Shown here one piece after another: positions 29,115 to 37,572 of a stretch of DNA of 64,000 nucleotides (the first letter of the stretch is position 1; the number at the start of each line of letters is the position of its first letter). The DNA is from Pseudoalteromonas shioyasakiensis (lineage in GTDB: Bacteria; Pseudomonadota; Gammaproteobacteria; Enterobacterales; Alteromonadaceae), in NCBI RefSeq assembly GCF_019134595.1, contig NZ_CP077770.1:1260001-1324000 (forward strand), read 5' to 3'. A program made the translations under genes and the position numbers. Below the pieces are notes generated by a model that did not search any database, was not told where the DNA came from, and was given only the letters and a program-made list of their open reading frames with translations.

Positions 29115-30905
29115 CTAATCTATGAGCTCGTCACGGCTAACCGCAATCACATCATGAAGTGCTTTAAATAGTAAATGCTTTTCAATCGGTTTGCCTACGT
29201 GGCCATTAAAACCACAGTTCATGTATTCGATGATATTTTCTTTCATCACGTTGGCAGTCAAGGCAATAACAGGCACCTCTTTATCAATACTACGAATATG
29301 TGAGCACGCTTCTATCCCTCCCATAACTGGCATTTGTATATCCATTAAAACTAAAATGGGGTTGAGTTGTTTAAATAGCTCGACTGCTTCAGCGCCATCT
29401 TTTGCAAAGTGAAGGTCTGCGTTGGTTTCTGCAAGCATCGATTTGATGATCATAGTATTGAGCGGGTTATCTTCAGCAATTAACAAGGTTTTAGCCGATA
29501 AGTCAGGTGCAGTCACATCAGTAAAGCTATCATGTAAGTGCTGCTTTTCAGATACTTTGAGCGGTAAATAAACGGTGAAATGGGTGCCTTTACCGAGTGC
29601 GCTGTCTACATCAATACGCCCGTTCATACGGTTAATGAGGTTAGCGGTAATCGACATGCCTAATCCTGTCCCGCCAAAACGCCGCGTTATACTGTTATCG
29701 GCTTGTTGAAAACGGTTAAACAGATGCATTAAACCTTCTTTATTCATACCAATGCCGGTATCAATCACTTCTATCTCAACACCTTGTTTTTGGCTTTGCG
29801 AAGATTTATTAATTTTTACTTGCACGCCACCTTGCTCGGTAAATTTAACGGCGTTAGAAACCAGGTTTAAAATAATTTGTCGAACCCGAACTGGGTCTCC
29901 TATCCATAAATCTTCAACGTCATCGTCTATATCTATGTTTAGTTCAATTGATTTTTCGTTACAAAGCGGCAGAAAATCAGAATTGATTGACTCAACAACC
30001 TTCGACATTGAAAAGTCCACCTGTTCAATTGAAAGCTCGTTCGCCTCCATTTTCGAAAAGTCTAAAATATCGTTGATGATAGTAAGGAGTGATCGACAAG
30101 AAAATAGCGCCTTAGAAACAACTTCTATATTTTTCGGTTTTTGAATGTTTGGCTGCAAAATTTGTAAAAGCCCCATAATGCCATTAAGTGGGGTGCGTAT
30201 TTCATGACTCATATTGGCTAAAAATTCTGATTTTATTCTCGCGCCTTCTACAGCACGCTCAGTGAGCTCAATCTGTTGTTTATATGAGTTTGAAAGCTTT
30301 CTAAAGTAAATAAGCAATATGCTGGTGAGCAATATTATTGTTAGCACATGCACGATATAAGCAATTTGAAAGTTTTCATTAATAGCGATGCCTTTATCTT
30401 TAAGGATTAAGTTTACATGTTGCTCAAAAGCGGCAAGTGCCTTCAATGCAGCTGTGTCGTCTACTTTTACAGTGGTATCTATCTGCTCGCTAGTTGCGCC
30501 ATTAGCAATCATCTTTAAAACAATATCGAGTTTATCTTCATATTCAATAACCGTTTTTTTAACGTCAGTAAGTGCAGTCTGATCGTATTCTTTTATTGCG
30601 CCAAGCTTGGCAAAGATCTCTTTTATTTCGATGAGTTCACTTTTAATGGGCGGAAGATACAGTTCTGTATTTTTTCTGAGCACTAGGTTTTTAAAATGGT
30701 GAATAAAGCCACCATACCCGAGTTTTTGAATTAGCTTGTCGTGTAGAACATAAACGTTAGCGGCGGTTTTTGAGTAGTCATGCCATTGTGAGTCGACATT
30801 TTTGTAAAAGAATAACGAGGTAACAGTGAGCGACGTTACTAATGCAATCACGATAATTGCATTTACTTTCAACTTGTTTTTAGTTTGCTGCAACGCTTTT
30901 GTCAT
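29115..30905 (-). CDS. Hybrid sensor histidine kinase with C-terminal receiver
   Basis: From ATG 30905 the protein has 596 residues. It has a membrane helix near 15-35, a helical periplasmic sensor of about 150 residues and a second membrane helix. It then has HisKA with phospho-acceptor His234 (NMSHEIRTPLNGIMG), HATPase with LNLVSNAVKFTE, DTGIGM and GGTGLGMSI, and a receiver with Asp522 (LVLMDIQMPVMGG) and Lys in GKP. Its partner (an Hpt protein or response regulator) is not adjacent. Longer starts at ATG 30938 and GTG 30962 are in frame but lack ribosome sites. The signal sensed is unknown. Confidence 0.88.
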   Translation of the reverse strand: MTKALQQTKNKLKVNAIIVIALVTSLTVTSLFFYKNVDSQWHDYSKTAANVYVLHDKLIQKLGYGGFIHHFKNLVLRKNTELYLPPIKSELIEIKEIFAKLGAIKEYDQTALTDVKKTVIEYEDKLDIVLKMIANGATSEQIDTTVKVDDTAALKALAAFEQHVNLILKDKGIAINENFQIAYIVHVLTIILLTSILLIYFRKLSNSYKQQIELTERAVEGARIKSEFLANMSHEIRTPLNGIMGLLQILQPNIQKPKNIEVVSKALFSCRSLLTIINDILDFSKMEANELSIEQVDFSMSKVVESINSDFLPLCNEKSIELNIDIDDDVEDLWIGDPVRVRQIILNLVSNAVKFTEQGGVQVKINKSSQSQKQGVEIEVIDTGIGMNKEGLMHLFNRFQQADNSITRRFGGTGLGMSITANLINRMNGRIDVDSALGKGTHFTVYLPLKVSEKQHLHDSFTDVTAPDLSAKTLLIAEDNPLNTMIIKSMLAETNADLHFAKDGAEAVELFKQLNPILVLMDIQMPVMGGIEACSHIRSIDKEVPVIALTANVMKENIIEYMNCGFNGHVGKPIEKHLLFKALHDVIAVSRDELID

Positions 30906-31183
30906 CAGTTTACGGCACCTACCTGTTGTTAATTTAAGCATAGCAGTGTTTTTTTTGTTCACATAAGAAAGGGGTCAATTCAGAATGACTTTTTGTGAGG
31001 CTAATAAAAAACCTTAACAACTAAGGTAAAAATGATCTTAAGCGAACAATTAAGTTTTTATAAACAATTTTGAAATCAATTTCACTGTACTTTTTTCGTA
31101 CGTGGTGTATCTTAAGTTGGTACGAAATTTTAAGGTTTCATTGAGTGTAAGTTAACACTAACTTGTTAAGTGGAGTAAAGGAT

Positions 31184-31483
31184 ATGCACGCACACACAGT
31201 CAAAGAATCAACAGCGACTATTCAATCGGGTGTCGCAAAAGCGGATGGTAAGCTTTTAGTTACAGAGCAAGACATTGTTTTTGAACCGTTTAATAAAGAG
31301 TTAGGCTTAGGTCCATACACACTTTCACGATCGCACATCAATAACGTTGATAAGTGTTCGGGTAAAGGCGCGGGTATTCTACCAATTACAGCAGATGGAA
31401 TTCGCATTACTCTAAATAACAACGATGTATTTGAGTTCATTTTAGCAAACCCAGATGAGTGGCTAAGCGTACTTGCTCACTAA
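31184..31483 (+). CDS. Small PH/GRAM-like domain protein
   Basis: This 99-residue soluble protein starts at ATG 31184, right behind GGAGTAAAGGAT. Alternating beta-strand segments (GVAKADGKLLVTEQDIVFEP ... YTLSRSHINNVDK ... GIRITLNNNDVFEFIL) and a final helix (NPDEWLSVLAH) give the pattern of a bacterial PH or GRAM fold. I infer the fold from pattern only; the partner and role are unknown. It lies alone between a histidine kinase gene and an HDOD gene. Confidence 0.7.
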   Translation: MHAHTVKESTATIQSGVAKADGKLLVTEQDIVFEPFNKELGLGPYTLSRSHINNVDKCSGKGAGILPITADGIRITLNNNDVFEFILANPDEWLSVLAH

Positions 31484-31499
31484 ACAAATCTTCAAAAAG

Positions 31500-31534
31500 A
31501 CGGCATATTAAAGCAAGTTGTCATAATGTGCCGT
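31500..31534 (+). terminator. Possible terminator hairpin after the PH-like gene
   Basis: ACGGCA-T-ATTA pairs with TAAT-G-TGCCGT around a 13-base loop. The following T tract is weak. Confidence 0.35.
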
Positions 31535-31670
31535 GTTAGCCTCTCATTAATTATTTTCCTTTCTTCGCAACATATTGATCTCAAACAATACTAAGGCAAA
31601 CTTCTTAGAGTATTTTACACATCTAAACCATTAAATTGCTCGTTGCTTATTAACGGAGGCTCTTGGGCAA

Positions 31671-32516
31671 ATGATCAACTTAGATGAACAACGCCTAGTT
31701 TCGCTTGAACGCGGTTTTCATATTCCACCAAAACCTGAACTATTGAGCCAAATTGCCGATGAAATGCAAAAGTCGGATGCAAGCTTAGATAAAATAGCCA
31801 ATTTGATCTCTCGAGACATTAGCCTTTCGGCCTTATTATTAAAAACAATAAATAGCCCGGTGTTCGGCTTACAACGCACCATTAGTGATATACGCCAAGC
31901 GGCGATGTTTTTAGGGTTAGATCAGCTTAATCGGCTAGTAACCTTGGCCTTGCTTAAGCAAAATTTTAAAGGCAATGCCTGTATTAGCTTAGAGCGCTTT
32001 TGGGACGAGTCGGTTGAAGTTGCGAATGCCTGTGTGCAGCTTGGTAACAGTTATAAGTCATTAATGCCAGTGGACGAGCTTTATTCATTAGGGCTTTTTC
32101 ATAATGTCGGTATTGCGGCTATGGCATTAAAATTTAAAGATTATGTTGAGGTTCTTAAGCAAGCAAATTTAGCTAAAGAGTATGCGATTACCGACCTAGA
32201 GCAGGCTCGTTATCAGTGCGACCATGCGGTGATTGGCTATTTTATCTCGGTATCTTGGCACCTTCCAAAGCCACTTTGTCATGTTATTTTAAATCATCAT
32301 AACACGCACTTTTTAGAGCAACATAATGATGAGCAGCAGCGTATGGCATACGCCATCTTAAAATGTGCAGAGAGTGCTGTGGACTATGCCCGTCACCAAC
32401 AGTATTCAAGCGAGTGGTTCAAAATTAAAGAGCTGTGCTTTGCTGAGCTAGGTATTGTTGATCAAGATTTTGCAGATATGGTCGAAGATTACGTCGACAA
32501 TGCGATGGCAAGTTAA
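31671..32516 (+). CDS. HDOD domain protein
   Basis: The 281-residue protein has the HDOD fold, a metal-free relative of HD phosphohydrolases used in signalling. Seen are the start FHIPPKPELLSQI, ISLSALLLKTINSPVFGL and IRQAAMFLGLDQLNRLV, with a later SLGLFHNVGIAAMAL where an HD enzyme would have its HD pair. These proteins act as adaptors in c-di-GMP, motility or stress signalling; no partner domain is fused here. The start ATG 31671 is 11 bases after GGAGG. A terminator follows. Confidence 0.85.
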   Translation: MINLDEQRLVSLERGFHIPPKPELLSQIADEMQKSDASLDKIANLISRDISLSALLLKTINSPVFGLQRTISDIRQAAMFLGLDQLNRLVTLALLKQNFKGNACISLERFWDESVEVANACVQLGNSYKSLMPVDELYSLGLFHNVGIAAMALKFKDYVEVLKQANLAKEYAITDLEQARYQCDHAVIGYFISVSWHLPKPLCHVILNHHNTHFLEQHNDEQQRMAYAILKCAESAVDYARHQQYSSEWFKIKELCFAELGIVDQDFADMVEDYVDNAMAS

Positions 32517-32561
32517 AGCCGATTAGTTTTTATTTCCTATCATCTTAACTTCGATGAGTTT

Positions 32562-32593
32562 GCGAGTGGTGAGTTATCATCACTCGCTTTTTT
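32562..32593 (+). terminator. Terminator after the HDOD gene
   Basis: An 11-base stem GCGAGTGGTGA / TCATCACTCGC (one G-T pair) with a GTTA loop is followed by six T. It ends three bases before the -35 of the MerR-type promoter. Confidence 0.88.
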
Positions 32594-32596
32594 ATC

Positions 32597-32627
32597 TTGA
32601 CCTTAAAGTGAGCTTTAAAGTTAGAGT
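32597..32627 (+). promoter_or_regulatory. MerR-type promoter, 19-bp spacer, upstream of the ADC-like gene
   Basis: A -35 TTGACC (32597-32602) and a -10 TAGAGT (32622-32627) are separated by exactly 19 bases, the over-long spacer that MerR-family activators untwist. The spacer holds the imperfect dyad CCTTAAAGT-GA-GCTTTAAAG. The same -35 and left half-site occur at 34056, after the merR gene. Confidence 0.75.
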
Positions 32628-32658
32628 TTTTGTATCTTAATGACTAACGAGGTGCAAA

Positions 32659-33624
32659 ATGACAACTATCAAAAACCTAATCTTATTGCTTGCATTACTA
32701 ACAACAAGTTACGTAGAAAGCGCTACTAAAACAATTGAGCTGGCAGGCGAAAAAGTGCCTGTTGTTGAAGGTGGTTTGTATGATCAATATCGCTCTAATC
32801 CACCATTATCAGTGATAGCGGAGCAGGCTCCCACTCTTGATTTGTCATGGTTTAAAACCATAAAAAAGCAAAAAGTAGACATGGGCTTTGAGTCTTACTC
32901 ACCAAATTTTTACTATAAAAACAGTAAAATTACCGCTGTATTTAGCGCTGATCTCGATGTGTTAACCTCATTGATCCCAGCCAGTGTTTTAGAGCATGTT
33001 GAGCCAATAAGTTTATGGCCAGGGCGCGGGTTAGTTGCCATAACAGCGTATGCTTACCATTACTGCGATAACGATACATACAACGAGCTAGCCATTTCAG
33101 TGATCACCACCAAGCCAGATTCGTGGAATTTAGGCGTTATTTCGTTACTTAATAACCAATGGAATGATGACTTTTGGGGGGTTGTTTTAAAGCTACCCGT
33201 TGATACGGAGCTTGCGAGAGTGCGAGGTGTAGTGGGCTATAATCTACCTAAATGGACCACTAAAATTAGCTATAAAAATACTCCTAAAACACTGACGTTT
33301 TCATTATTTGATAATGCCACAAATGAGCCTGATGTGATCATCACAGGTAAAAAGCTAAGCGATGAATCAACCGATGAGAAATTTGTTCGAAATAGTTTTA
33401 TGAATCACAATCAACAAGGGCAGTTAACAACGGGCTATGCGGATAATCGATATTTACACTATGCATCAAGCACATCTGATGAAGATGTAAGCCTTGAGCT
33501 GCTTCAGGGAGAATTATCACAGTTTATTCGCTCACTTGATTTAGGCAGTATGATCAAATATGAGTACGTACCTGATTTTCAAAGTGCGTTATATGCACCA
33601 ACATACTTTAAAGCTAAACCCTAG
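32659..33624 (+). CDS. Exported acetoacetate decarboxylase-like protein
   Basis: The 321-residue protein has a signal peptide (MTTIKNLILLLALLTTSYVESA). Its mature part resembles the acetoacetate decarboxylase beta-barrel family (LIPASVLEHVEPISLWPGRG, then TYNELAISVITT and GVVGYNLPKW). The Lys in LPKW falls where the Schiff-base lysine of the family is expected; the neighbouring second Lys of the classic KK pair is Trp here. Activity on acetoacetate is doubtful, and an exported location is unusual. It is led by the MerR-type promoter and followed by merR after 14 bases, so the two are probably one operon. Confidence 0.75.
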   Translation: MTTIKNLILLLALLTTSYVESATKTIELAGEKVPVVEGGLYDQYRSNPPLSVIAEQAPTLDLSWFKTIKKQKVDMGFESYSPNFYYKNSKITAVFSADLDVLTSLIPASVLEHVEPISLWPGRGLVAITAYAYHYCDNDTYNELAISVITTKPDSWNLGVISLLNNQWNDDFWGVVLKLPVDTELARVRGVVGYNLPKWTTKISYKNTPKTLTFSLFDNATNEPDVIITGKKLSDESTDEKFVRNSFMNHNQQGQLTTGYADNRYLHYASSTSDEDVSLELLQGELSQFIRSLDLGSMIKYEYVPDFQSALYAPTYFKAKP

Positions 33625-33638
33625 ACAGGAGTTACACA

Positions 33639-34052
33639 ATGAAAATAGGTGAGCTTGCAAAACGAACGGGTCTCAGCGCATCTAAAATTCGTTTTTATGA
33701 GGACATTGGCTTACTTAAAATGGTTGAGCGTAAAGCAAATGGCTATCGCTCGTACCCTAAGGAAGCTGAAGTCGCTTTAAACTTGATAGTTAGTGGGCAA
33801 CAAGCCGGTTTTAGCCTAGATGAATTAAAAGCGCTATTACCGGCGGATTTATCTGGTTGGCAGCATGCTCAACTTATTGATGCATTAAAACAAAAAGTGA
33901 TGGATATCGAGCAATTACAAGCCAAGTTAGCCGAAAATAAACAGCGCTTAACAGAGATCCTCACAGAAATAGATGCAAAACCAGATGATATGGATTGTGC
34001 AGATAATGCTAAGCGTGTTCTGACACAAATGGGGTTAAAAAATGACAAATAG
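33639..34052 (+). CDS. MerR family transcriptional regulator
   Basis: The 137-residue protein has the N-terminal MerR winged helix (MKIGELAKRTGLSASKIRFYEDIGLL), the RKANGYRSYP wing, and then a long dimerisation coiled coil (about 75-115). It has a short C-terminus with a single Cys (DDMDCADNAK). The Cys pattern of metal-sensing CueR/MerR or SoxR is absent, so the effector is probably not a metal or an iron-sulfur cluster. It lies between two promoters with the 19-bp MerR spacer, which it most likely activates. AGGAG lies seven bases before ATG 33639. Confidence 0.9.
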   Translation: MKIGELAKRTGLSASKIRFYEDIGLLKMVERKANGYRSYPKEAEVALNLIVSGQQAGFSLDELKALLPADLSGWQHAQLIDALKQKVMDIEQLQAKLAENKQRLTEILTEIDAKPDDMDCADNAKRVLTQMGLKNDK

Positions 34053-34055
34053 CTA

Positions 34056-34086
34056 TTGACCTTAAAGTTTACTTTAATCTTATAGT
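34056..34086 (+). promoter_or_regulatory. MerR-type promoter, 19-bp spacer, upstream of the old-yellow-enzyme gene
   Basis: A -35 TTGACC (34056-34061) and a -10 TATAGT (34081-34086) have a 19-base spacer. The dyad CCTTAAAGT-TT-ACTTTAATC is centred between them, matching the operator at 32597 in its left half. The -35 begins three bases after the merR stop. Confidence 0.8.
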
Positions 34087-34114
34087 TTTGACATTCCCAA
34101 CTATGGAGACTGTT

Positions 34115-35344
34115 ATGACCTTATTTTCTGAGCTTAAATTACCGAATGGTTCTGTTATTCCAAATCGTGTTGCAAAAGCAGCGATGGAAGAAAACCTAGC
34201 TGATGCAAACTTACTCCCGTCAACTCAGCTTTTTAACTTGTATAAAGCCTGGGCTGACGGTGGTGTAGGGCTTATTATCTCGGGCAATGTTATGGTTGAT
34301 AGTAAAGCGATGACAGGCCCTGGTGGAGTGGTATTAGAAAATGATAAACACCTAGCTGTATTTCAGCAGTGGGCAAAAATAGGGCAGGCAAATGGTGGGC
34401 AGTTCTGGCTGCAAATTAATCATCCTGGCCGACAAATGCCAGCAAGTTTGCAGCAGCAAACATGGGCGCCTTCAGCAGTGGAAATGGACATGGGTAAAAT
34501 GTCGAGTTACTTCACGGCCCCTAGAGCGATGGATGAAGCCAAAATTCAAGACATCATCACACGGTTTGTAAATACAGCGACATTAGCCGAAATGGCTGGT
34601 TTCTCTGGTGTTGAAGTGCACGCGGCACATGGTTATTTATTAAGCCAGTTTTTATCTCCTTTAACTAACAAGCGAAGTGACCAATGGGGTGGTAGCCTTG
34701 CAAATCGTGCTCGATTGTTAATTGAAATTGTTAAGCAAATTAAAGCCGCAACAAGCGAGCATTTTGCGGTTGCGGTAAAACTAAATTCAGCTGATTTTCA
34801 ACGCGGCGGCTTTAGTCTTGAGGATGCTAAGCAAGTGGTTGTTATGCTAGGTGAGTTAAATGTCGATTTAGTAGAGCTTTCTGGCGGTAGTTATGAAGCA
34901 CCAGCAATGCAAGGCAGTGCACGGGATGGCAGAACATTGGCTCGTGAAGCTTACTTTTTAGAGTTTGCTAAAGAAATTCGGCAAATCGCGAAAATGCCGA
35001 TTATGATTACGGGCGGCATTAAACGTAAATCAGTGGCAGATCAGGTAATGGCAGAAGGCGTCGACATGGTCGGTATTGCGACGGCTCTTGCAATTGAGCC
35101 AGCATTAGTTAATAAGTGGCGAAATGGCTTACATGTTACACCTGAACTTGCAGCAATTACTTGGAAAAATAAACCACTTGCCTCGGTTGCGAATATGGCA
35201 ATGGTAAAGTATCAATTAACGCGATTAAGTAAGAACAAACAGGTAAAACCTAACGTTTGGCCAATCTGGGCGTTCATAAAGCAACAAATTAACGATCTAT
35301 TTAGAGTAAAAAGATACCTGAAATACATACATAATAATAGCTGA
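34115..35344 (+). CDS. NADH:flavin oxidoreductase, old yellow enzyme family
   Basis: This 409-residue FMN TIM-barrel protein has hallmarks LQINHPGRQ, the catalytic-region HAAHGYLLSQFLSPLTNKRSD (HxxH type, substrate-binding His pair), WGGSLANRARL, and phosphate-binding ITGGI and GVDMVGIATALAIEP. Such enzymes reduce activated alkenes, enones or nitro compounds. The start ATG 34115 follows GGAGA and lies after the MerR promoter, which excludes the longer frame from 34088. Its control by the adjacent MerR regulator points to an inducible response to a reactive carbonyl or similar xenobiotic (inference). Confidence 0.9.
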   Translation: MTLFSELKLPNGSVIPNRVAKAAMEENLADANLLPSTQLFNLYKAWADGGVGLIISGNVMVDSKAMTGPGGVVLENDKHLAVFQQWAKIGQANGGQFWLQINHPGRQMPASLQQQTWAPSAVEMDMGKMSSYFTAPRAMDEAKIQDIITRFVNTATLAEMAGFSGVEVHAAHGYLLSQFLSPLTNKRSDQWGGSLANRARLLIEIVKQIKAATSEHFAVAVKLNSADFQRGGFSLEDAKQVVVMLGELNVDLVELSGGSYEAPAMQGSARDGRTLAREAYFLEFAKEIRQIAKMPIMITGGIKRKSVADQVMAEGVDMVGIATALAIEPALVNKWRNGLHVTPELAAITWKNKPLASVANMAMVKYQLTRLSKNKQVKPNVWPIWAFIKQQINDLFRVKRYLKYIHNNS

Positions 35345-35372
35345 GCTGAGTGTACATTTTAGTTTAGGCAAG

Positions 35373-35408
35373 GCATCATAACTTTTTTCTAAGGAGAGGT
35401 TATGATGC
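35373..35408 (+). promoter_or_regulatory. Hairpin with ribosome site in loop and start codon in stem
   Basis: GCATCATAAC (35373-35382) is exactly complementary to GTTATGATGC (35399-35408). The 16-base loop holds the AAGGAG ribosome site, and the right arm holds both ATG codons of the SIMPL gene. Folded, the start codon is paired. It could be a translational switch (temperature or ligand) or chance. Confidence 0.5.
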
Positions 35409-36124
35409 TTAAATCTCTGTTGCCACTGGTTTTATGTGCCAGTTCTACGATGGCTGCAACAAGTCTGCCGGATAATCGTCATATTGTTGTTAAAGGTGAG
35501 GCAGTTGTGCGTACAGCCCCCGATAGGGCTGATATCACGTTAGAGTTTGAAGCTGTAAAAGCTGAAAGCGTGCAGGCTAAGCAGCAAGTCGATGCGCAAG
35601 TCAATAGACTCCTTGCGGGCTTAAATAATTTCTCAATAGACGAAAAAAGTATCTCTGCGGGGCGAATTTTCGTAGAGCCGAACATGCGTTATGACGAAAA
35701 TGATAACCAAGTTAAAGATGGCTTTCGAGCCACGCGCAAGGTCAAAGTCAGCCTTAAAAAACTCTCCCTTCTGGACGGATTTTTAAATTTTGCGCTTAAA
35801 GTGGGCGTCAATCAAATCGAGCAAATTCAACTTTTATCAACCAAAGCCTCAGATTACGAGCAAGCCGCTCTTGATAAAGCAGTTGCGAATGCCAAACAGC
35901 AGGGAAGTAGCCTTGCAAGCGCATTCGAAGCGAAACTTGGTCGGGTGTATAGTATTCAATCACAAGAGGTCGGTAGTCACTTTGGTTATGGTAGCAATAC
36001 AAATATTGAACGAATCATGGTCACGGGCTCACGTATTAATACAGTCCCAGAAGGTAAGTATTTACAAGAATCGATTACCTTCAGAGCAAGTGTTAATGTT
36101 GTGTTTGATTTGGTGGTCGAGTAA
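35402..36124 (+). CDS. SIMPL domain (DUF541) periplasmic protein
   Basis: The 240-residue protein has a signal peptide (LKSLLPLVLCASSTMAATS) and a SIMPL/DUF541 domain beginning NRHIVVKGEAVVRTAPDRAD and ending in FRASVNVVFDLVVE. Members are periplasmic or secreted oligomers of uncertain role, linked to oxidative stress tolerance (BP26/YggE). The start is ATG 35402 or the adjacent ATG 35405, behind AAGGAGAGG. The next gene starts four bases after the stop, so the two are co-transcribed. Confidence 0.87.
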   Translation: MMLKSLLPLVLCASSTMAATSLPDNRHIVVKGEAVVRTAPDRADITLEFEAVKAESVQAKQQVDAQVNRLLAGLNNFSIDEKSISAGRIFVEPNMRYDENDNQVKDGFRATRKVKVSLKKLSLLDGFLNFALKVGVNQIEQIQLLSTKASDYEQAALDKAVANAKQQGSSLASAFEAKLGRVYSIQSQEVGSHFGYGSNTNIERIMVTGSRINTVPEGKYLQESITFRASVNVVFDLVVE

Positions 36125-36127
36125 TTA

Positions 36128-36877
36128 ATGAGATTTTTTAAGTACAGCGTTTATCTATTCCTTTTGTTGATGGCATTCAGTGGTCTTGCCGCAACAAAGC
36201 ACATAAATATTGTCAAACCTGTGGTTGCGGCATTTAAGGCAGGTGATAAAGCTGCCATTGCTAAGCGAGTGCATTATCCACTGCAGCGTAAAGAGCCGTT
36301 GCAAGCAATTGAAAATGAGCAAATGCTTATAGAAAACTTTGAGCAAGTTTTTGATAAAGAGTTTGTCGAAAAAATCGTGAACTCAAATATTCGCCATGAT
36401 TGGGAAATGATGGGGTGGCGCGGCATCATGTTTGATTCAGGCAAATTGTGGTTAGACTTTGATGGCTCTATTTGGGCTGTGCCTTATGAATCAGAGGCAG
36501 AAAAAGCACGACGTGAAGCATTGATTGATGAGCAAAAACAAGCATTACATAAAAGCCTCCGTGAATTTATAAAGCCGATATTAACGTGGCAAACAAAACA
36601 GCATTTAATTCGTATCGATGAACTGGCTGATAATCAGTACCGTTATGCAGCATGGGGGATTGATCAATCTATGCAAGATGAGCCAAGCCTTGTGATCACA
36701 GGGGGCACATTAAGCTTTGATGGCAGTGGGGGCAATCATTTTTATACCTTTACTAACAACGGTTATCGTTACGTTTGTCATGTAACAGTGCTTGGTACTG
36801 AACACTCACCGCCGGGGTTTTTAGAGGTATTCAAAAATAATGTACAAATATTGTCTGAGCCTGCTTTAAATTTTTAA
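36128..36877 (+). CDS. Exported hypothetical protein
   Basis: I do not recognise this 249-residue protein. It has a signal peptide (MRFFKYSVYLFLLLMAFSGLAA) and a mature domain. The mature domain starts with a helix-rich part containing AFKAGDKAAIAKRVHYPL, as in proteins that scale a flux of small domains (NTF2-like). A helical linker (EAEKARREALIDEQKQALHKS) and a C-terminal beta-rich half with GGTLSFDGSGGNHFYTF follow. No catalytic motif is evident. It lies directly after the SIMPL gene and is likely periplasmic. Confidence 0.75.
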   Translation: MRFFKYSVYLFLLLMAFSGLAATKHINIVKPVVAAFKAGDKAAIAKRVHYPLQRKEPLQAIENEQMLIENFEQVFDKEFVEKIVNSNIRHDWEMMGWRGIMFDSGKLWLDFDGSIWAVPYESEAEKARREALIDEQKQALHKSLREFIKPILTWQTKQHLIRIDELADNQYRYAAWGIDQSMQDEPSLVITGGTLSFDGSGGNHFYTFTNNGYRYVCHVTVLGTEHSPPGFLEVFKNNVQILSEPALNF

Positions 36878-36941
36878 GGCGTTTTTATTGTTTTGAACTA
36901 CACTTATCCTTTCTAAGGAGCCTCGTATAAAGGAGTAAGTT

Positions 36942-37175
36942 GTGGGTACAAAATTTTGGATACTAAGAACCACTAAAGTTTTTACGCTGGTGGCAATTTT
37001 GTTATTTATGGTTGAAATTCTAAAAGGTCACGAGACAATGAGCGCATTAGGCTTTGCGCTACTTTGGTCATTTATTGCAACGGCCATTTTTATCGCAACC
37101 CGTTTATATCATTCGTCAAAAGGGCGCCACTGTGCACTTTGTAATGACACACCTGATGATAAAAAAGCGAGTTAG
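36942..37175 (+). CDS. Small two-helix membrane protein with a CxxC tail
   Basis: This 77-residue protein starts at GTG 36942, six bases after AAGGAG. Two membrane helices (about residues 12-28 and 34-54) are followed by a polar tail with HCALC, a CxxC pair that could bind a metal or form a disulfide. Its function is unknown. Its stop overlaps the dgkA stop on the opposite strand by four bases. Confidence 0.7.
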   Translation: MGTKFWILRTTKVFTLVAILLFMVEILKGHETMSALGFALLWSFIATAIFIATRLYHSSKGRHCALCNDTPDDKKAS

Positions 37176-37552
37176 CTTAGGTTATTAACAAACACGCCGC
37201 CCCATACCAATGCACAAATCGTTAGAGCAATCAGTACGGCTGCGGATCCTAAGTCTTTAGCTAGGCCTGATAATGGATGAATTTCAAGGCCTATTCGGTC
37301 TATGGCGGCTTCAATTGCCGTATTGACGACTTCAGCAAACATCACAAATAGCACTGATACAAGCAGCATAATTTTCTCATACAGGCTAATCTGCCATACA
37401 AAAACCACTGCTATGGCAAGCACCAACAGAATCAGCTCTTGTTTAAAAGCAGACTCATGCTTTGCTAACCACGTGAATGCTCGTTGGGAGTTTTTGAATG
37501 CAAGGCGAATACGTTTAATGCCAATGGGCTTGTTAGTGCTATCAAATTGCAT
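37172..37552 (-). CDS. dgkA: Diacylglycerol kinase
   Basis: DgkA is a small trimeric inner-membrane enzyme that phosphorylates diacylglycerol to phosphatidic acid. The 126 residues (E. coli 122) have an amphipathic N-terminus, three membrane helices and the catalytic motif AEVVNTAIEAAIDRIG with its conserved Glu. It is the last gene of a minus-strand run after eptA (20-base gap). The link is functional: EptA releases diacylglycerol when it takes phosphoethanolamine from phosphatidylethanolamine, and DgkA recycles it. Confidence 0.95.
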   Translation of the reverse strand: MQFDSTNKPIGIKRIRLAFKNSQRAFTWLAKHESAFKQELILLVLAIAVVFVWQISLYEKIMLLVSVLFVMFAEVVNTAIEAAIDRIGLEIHPLSGLAKDLGSAAVLIALTICALVWGGVFVNNLS

Positions 37553-37572
37553 AGTATGAAATCTCTATTTCG

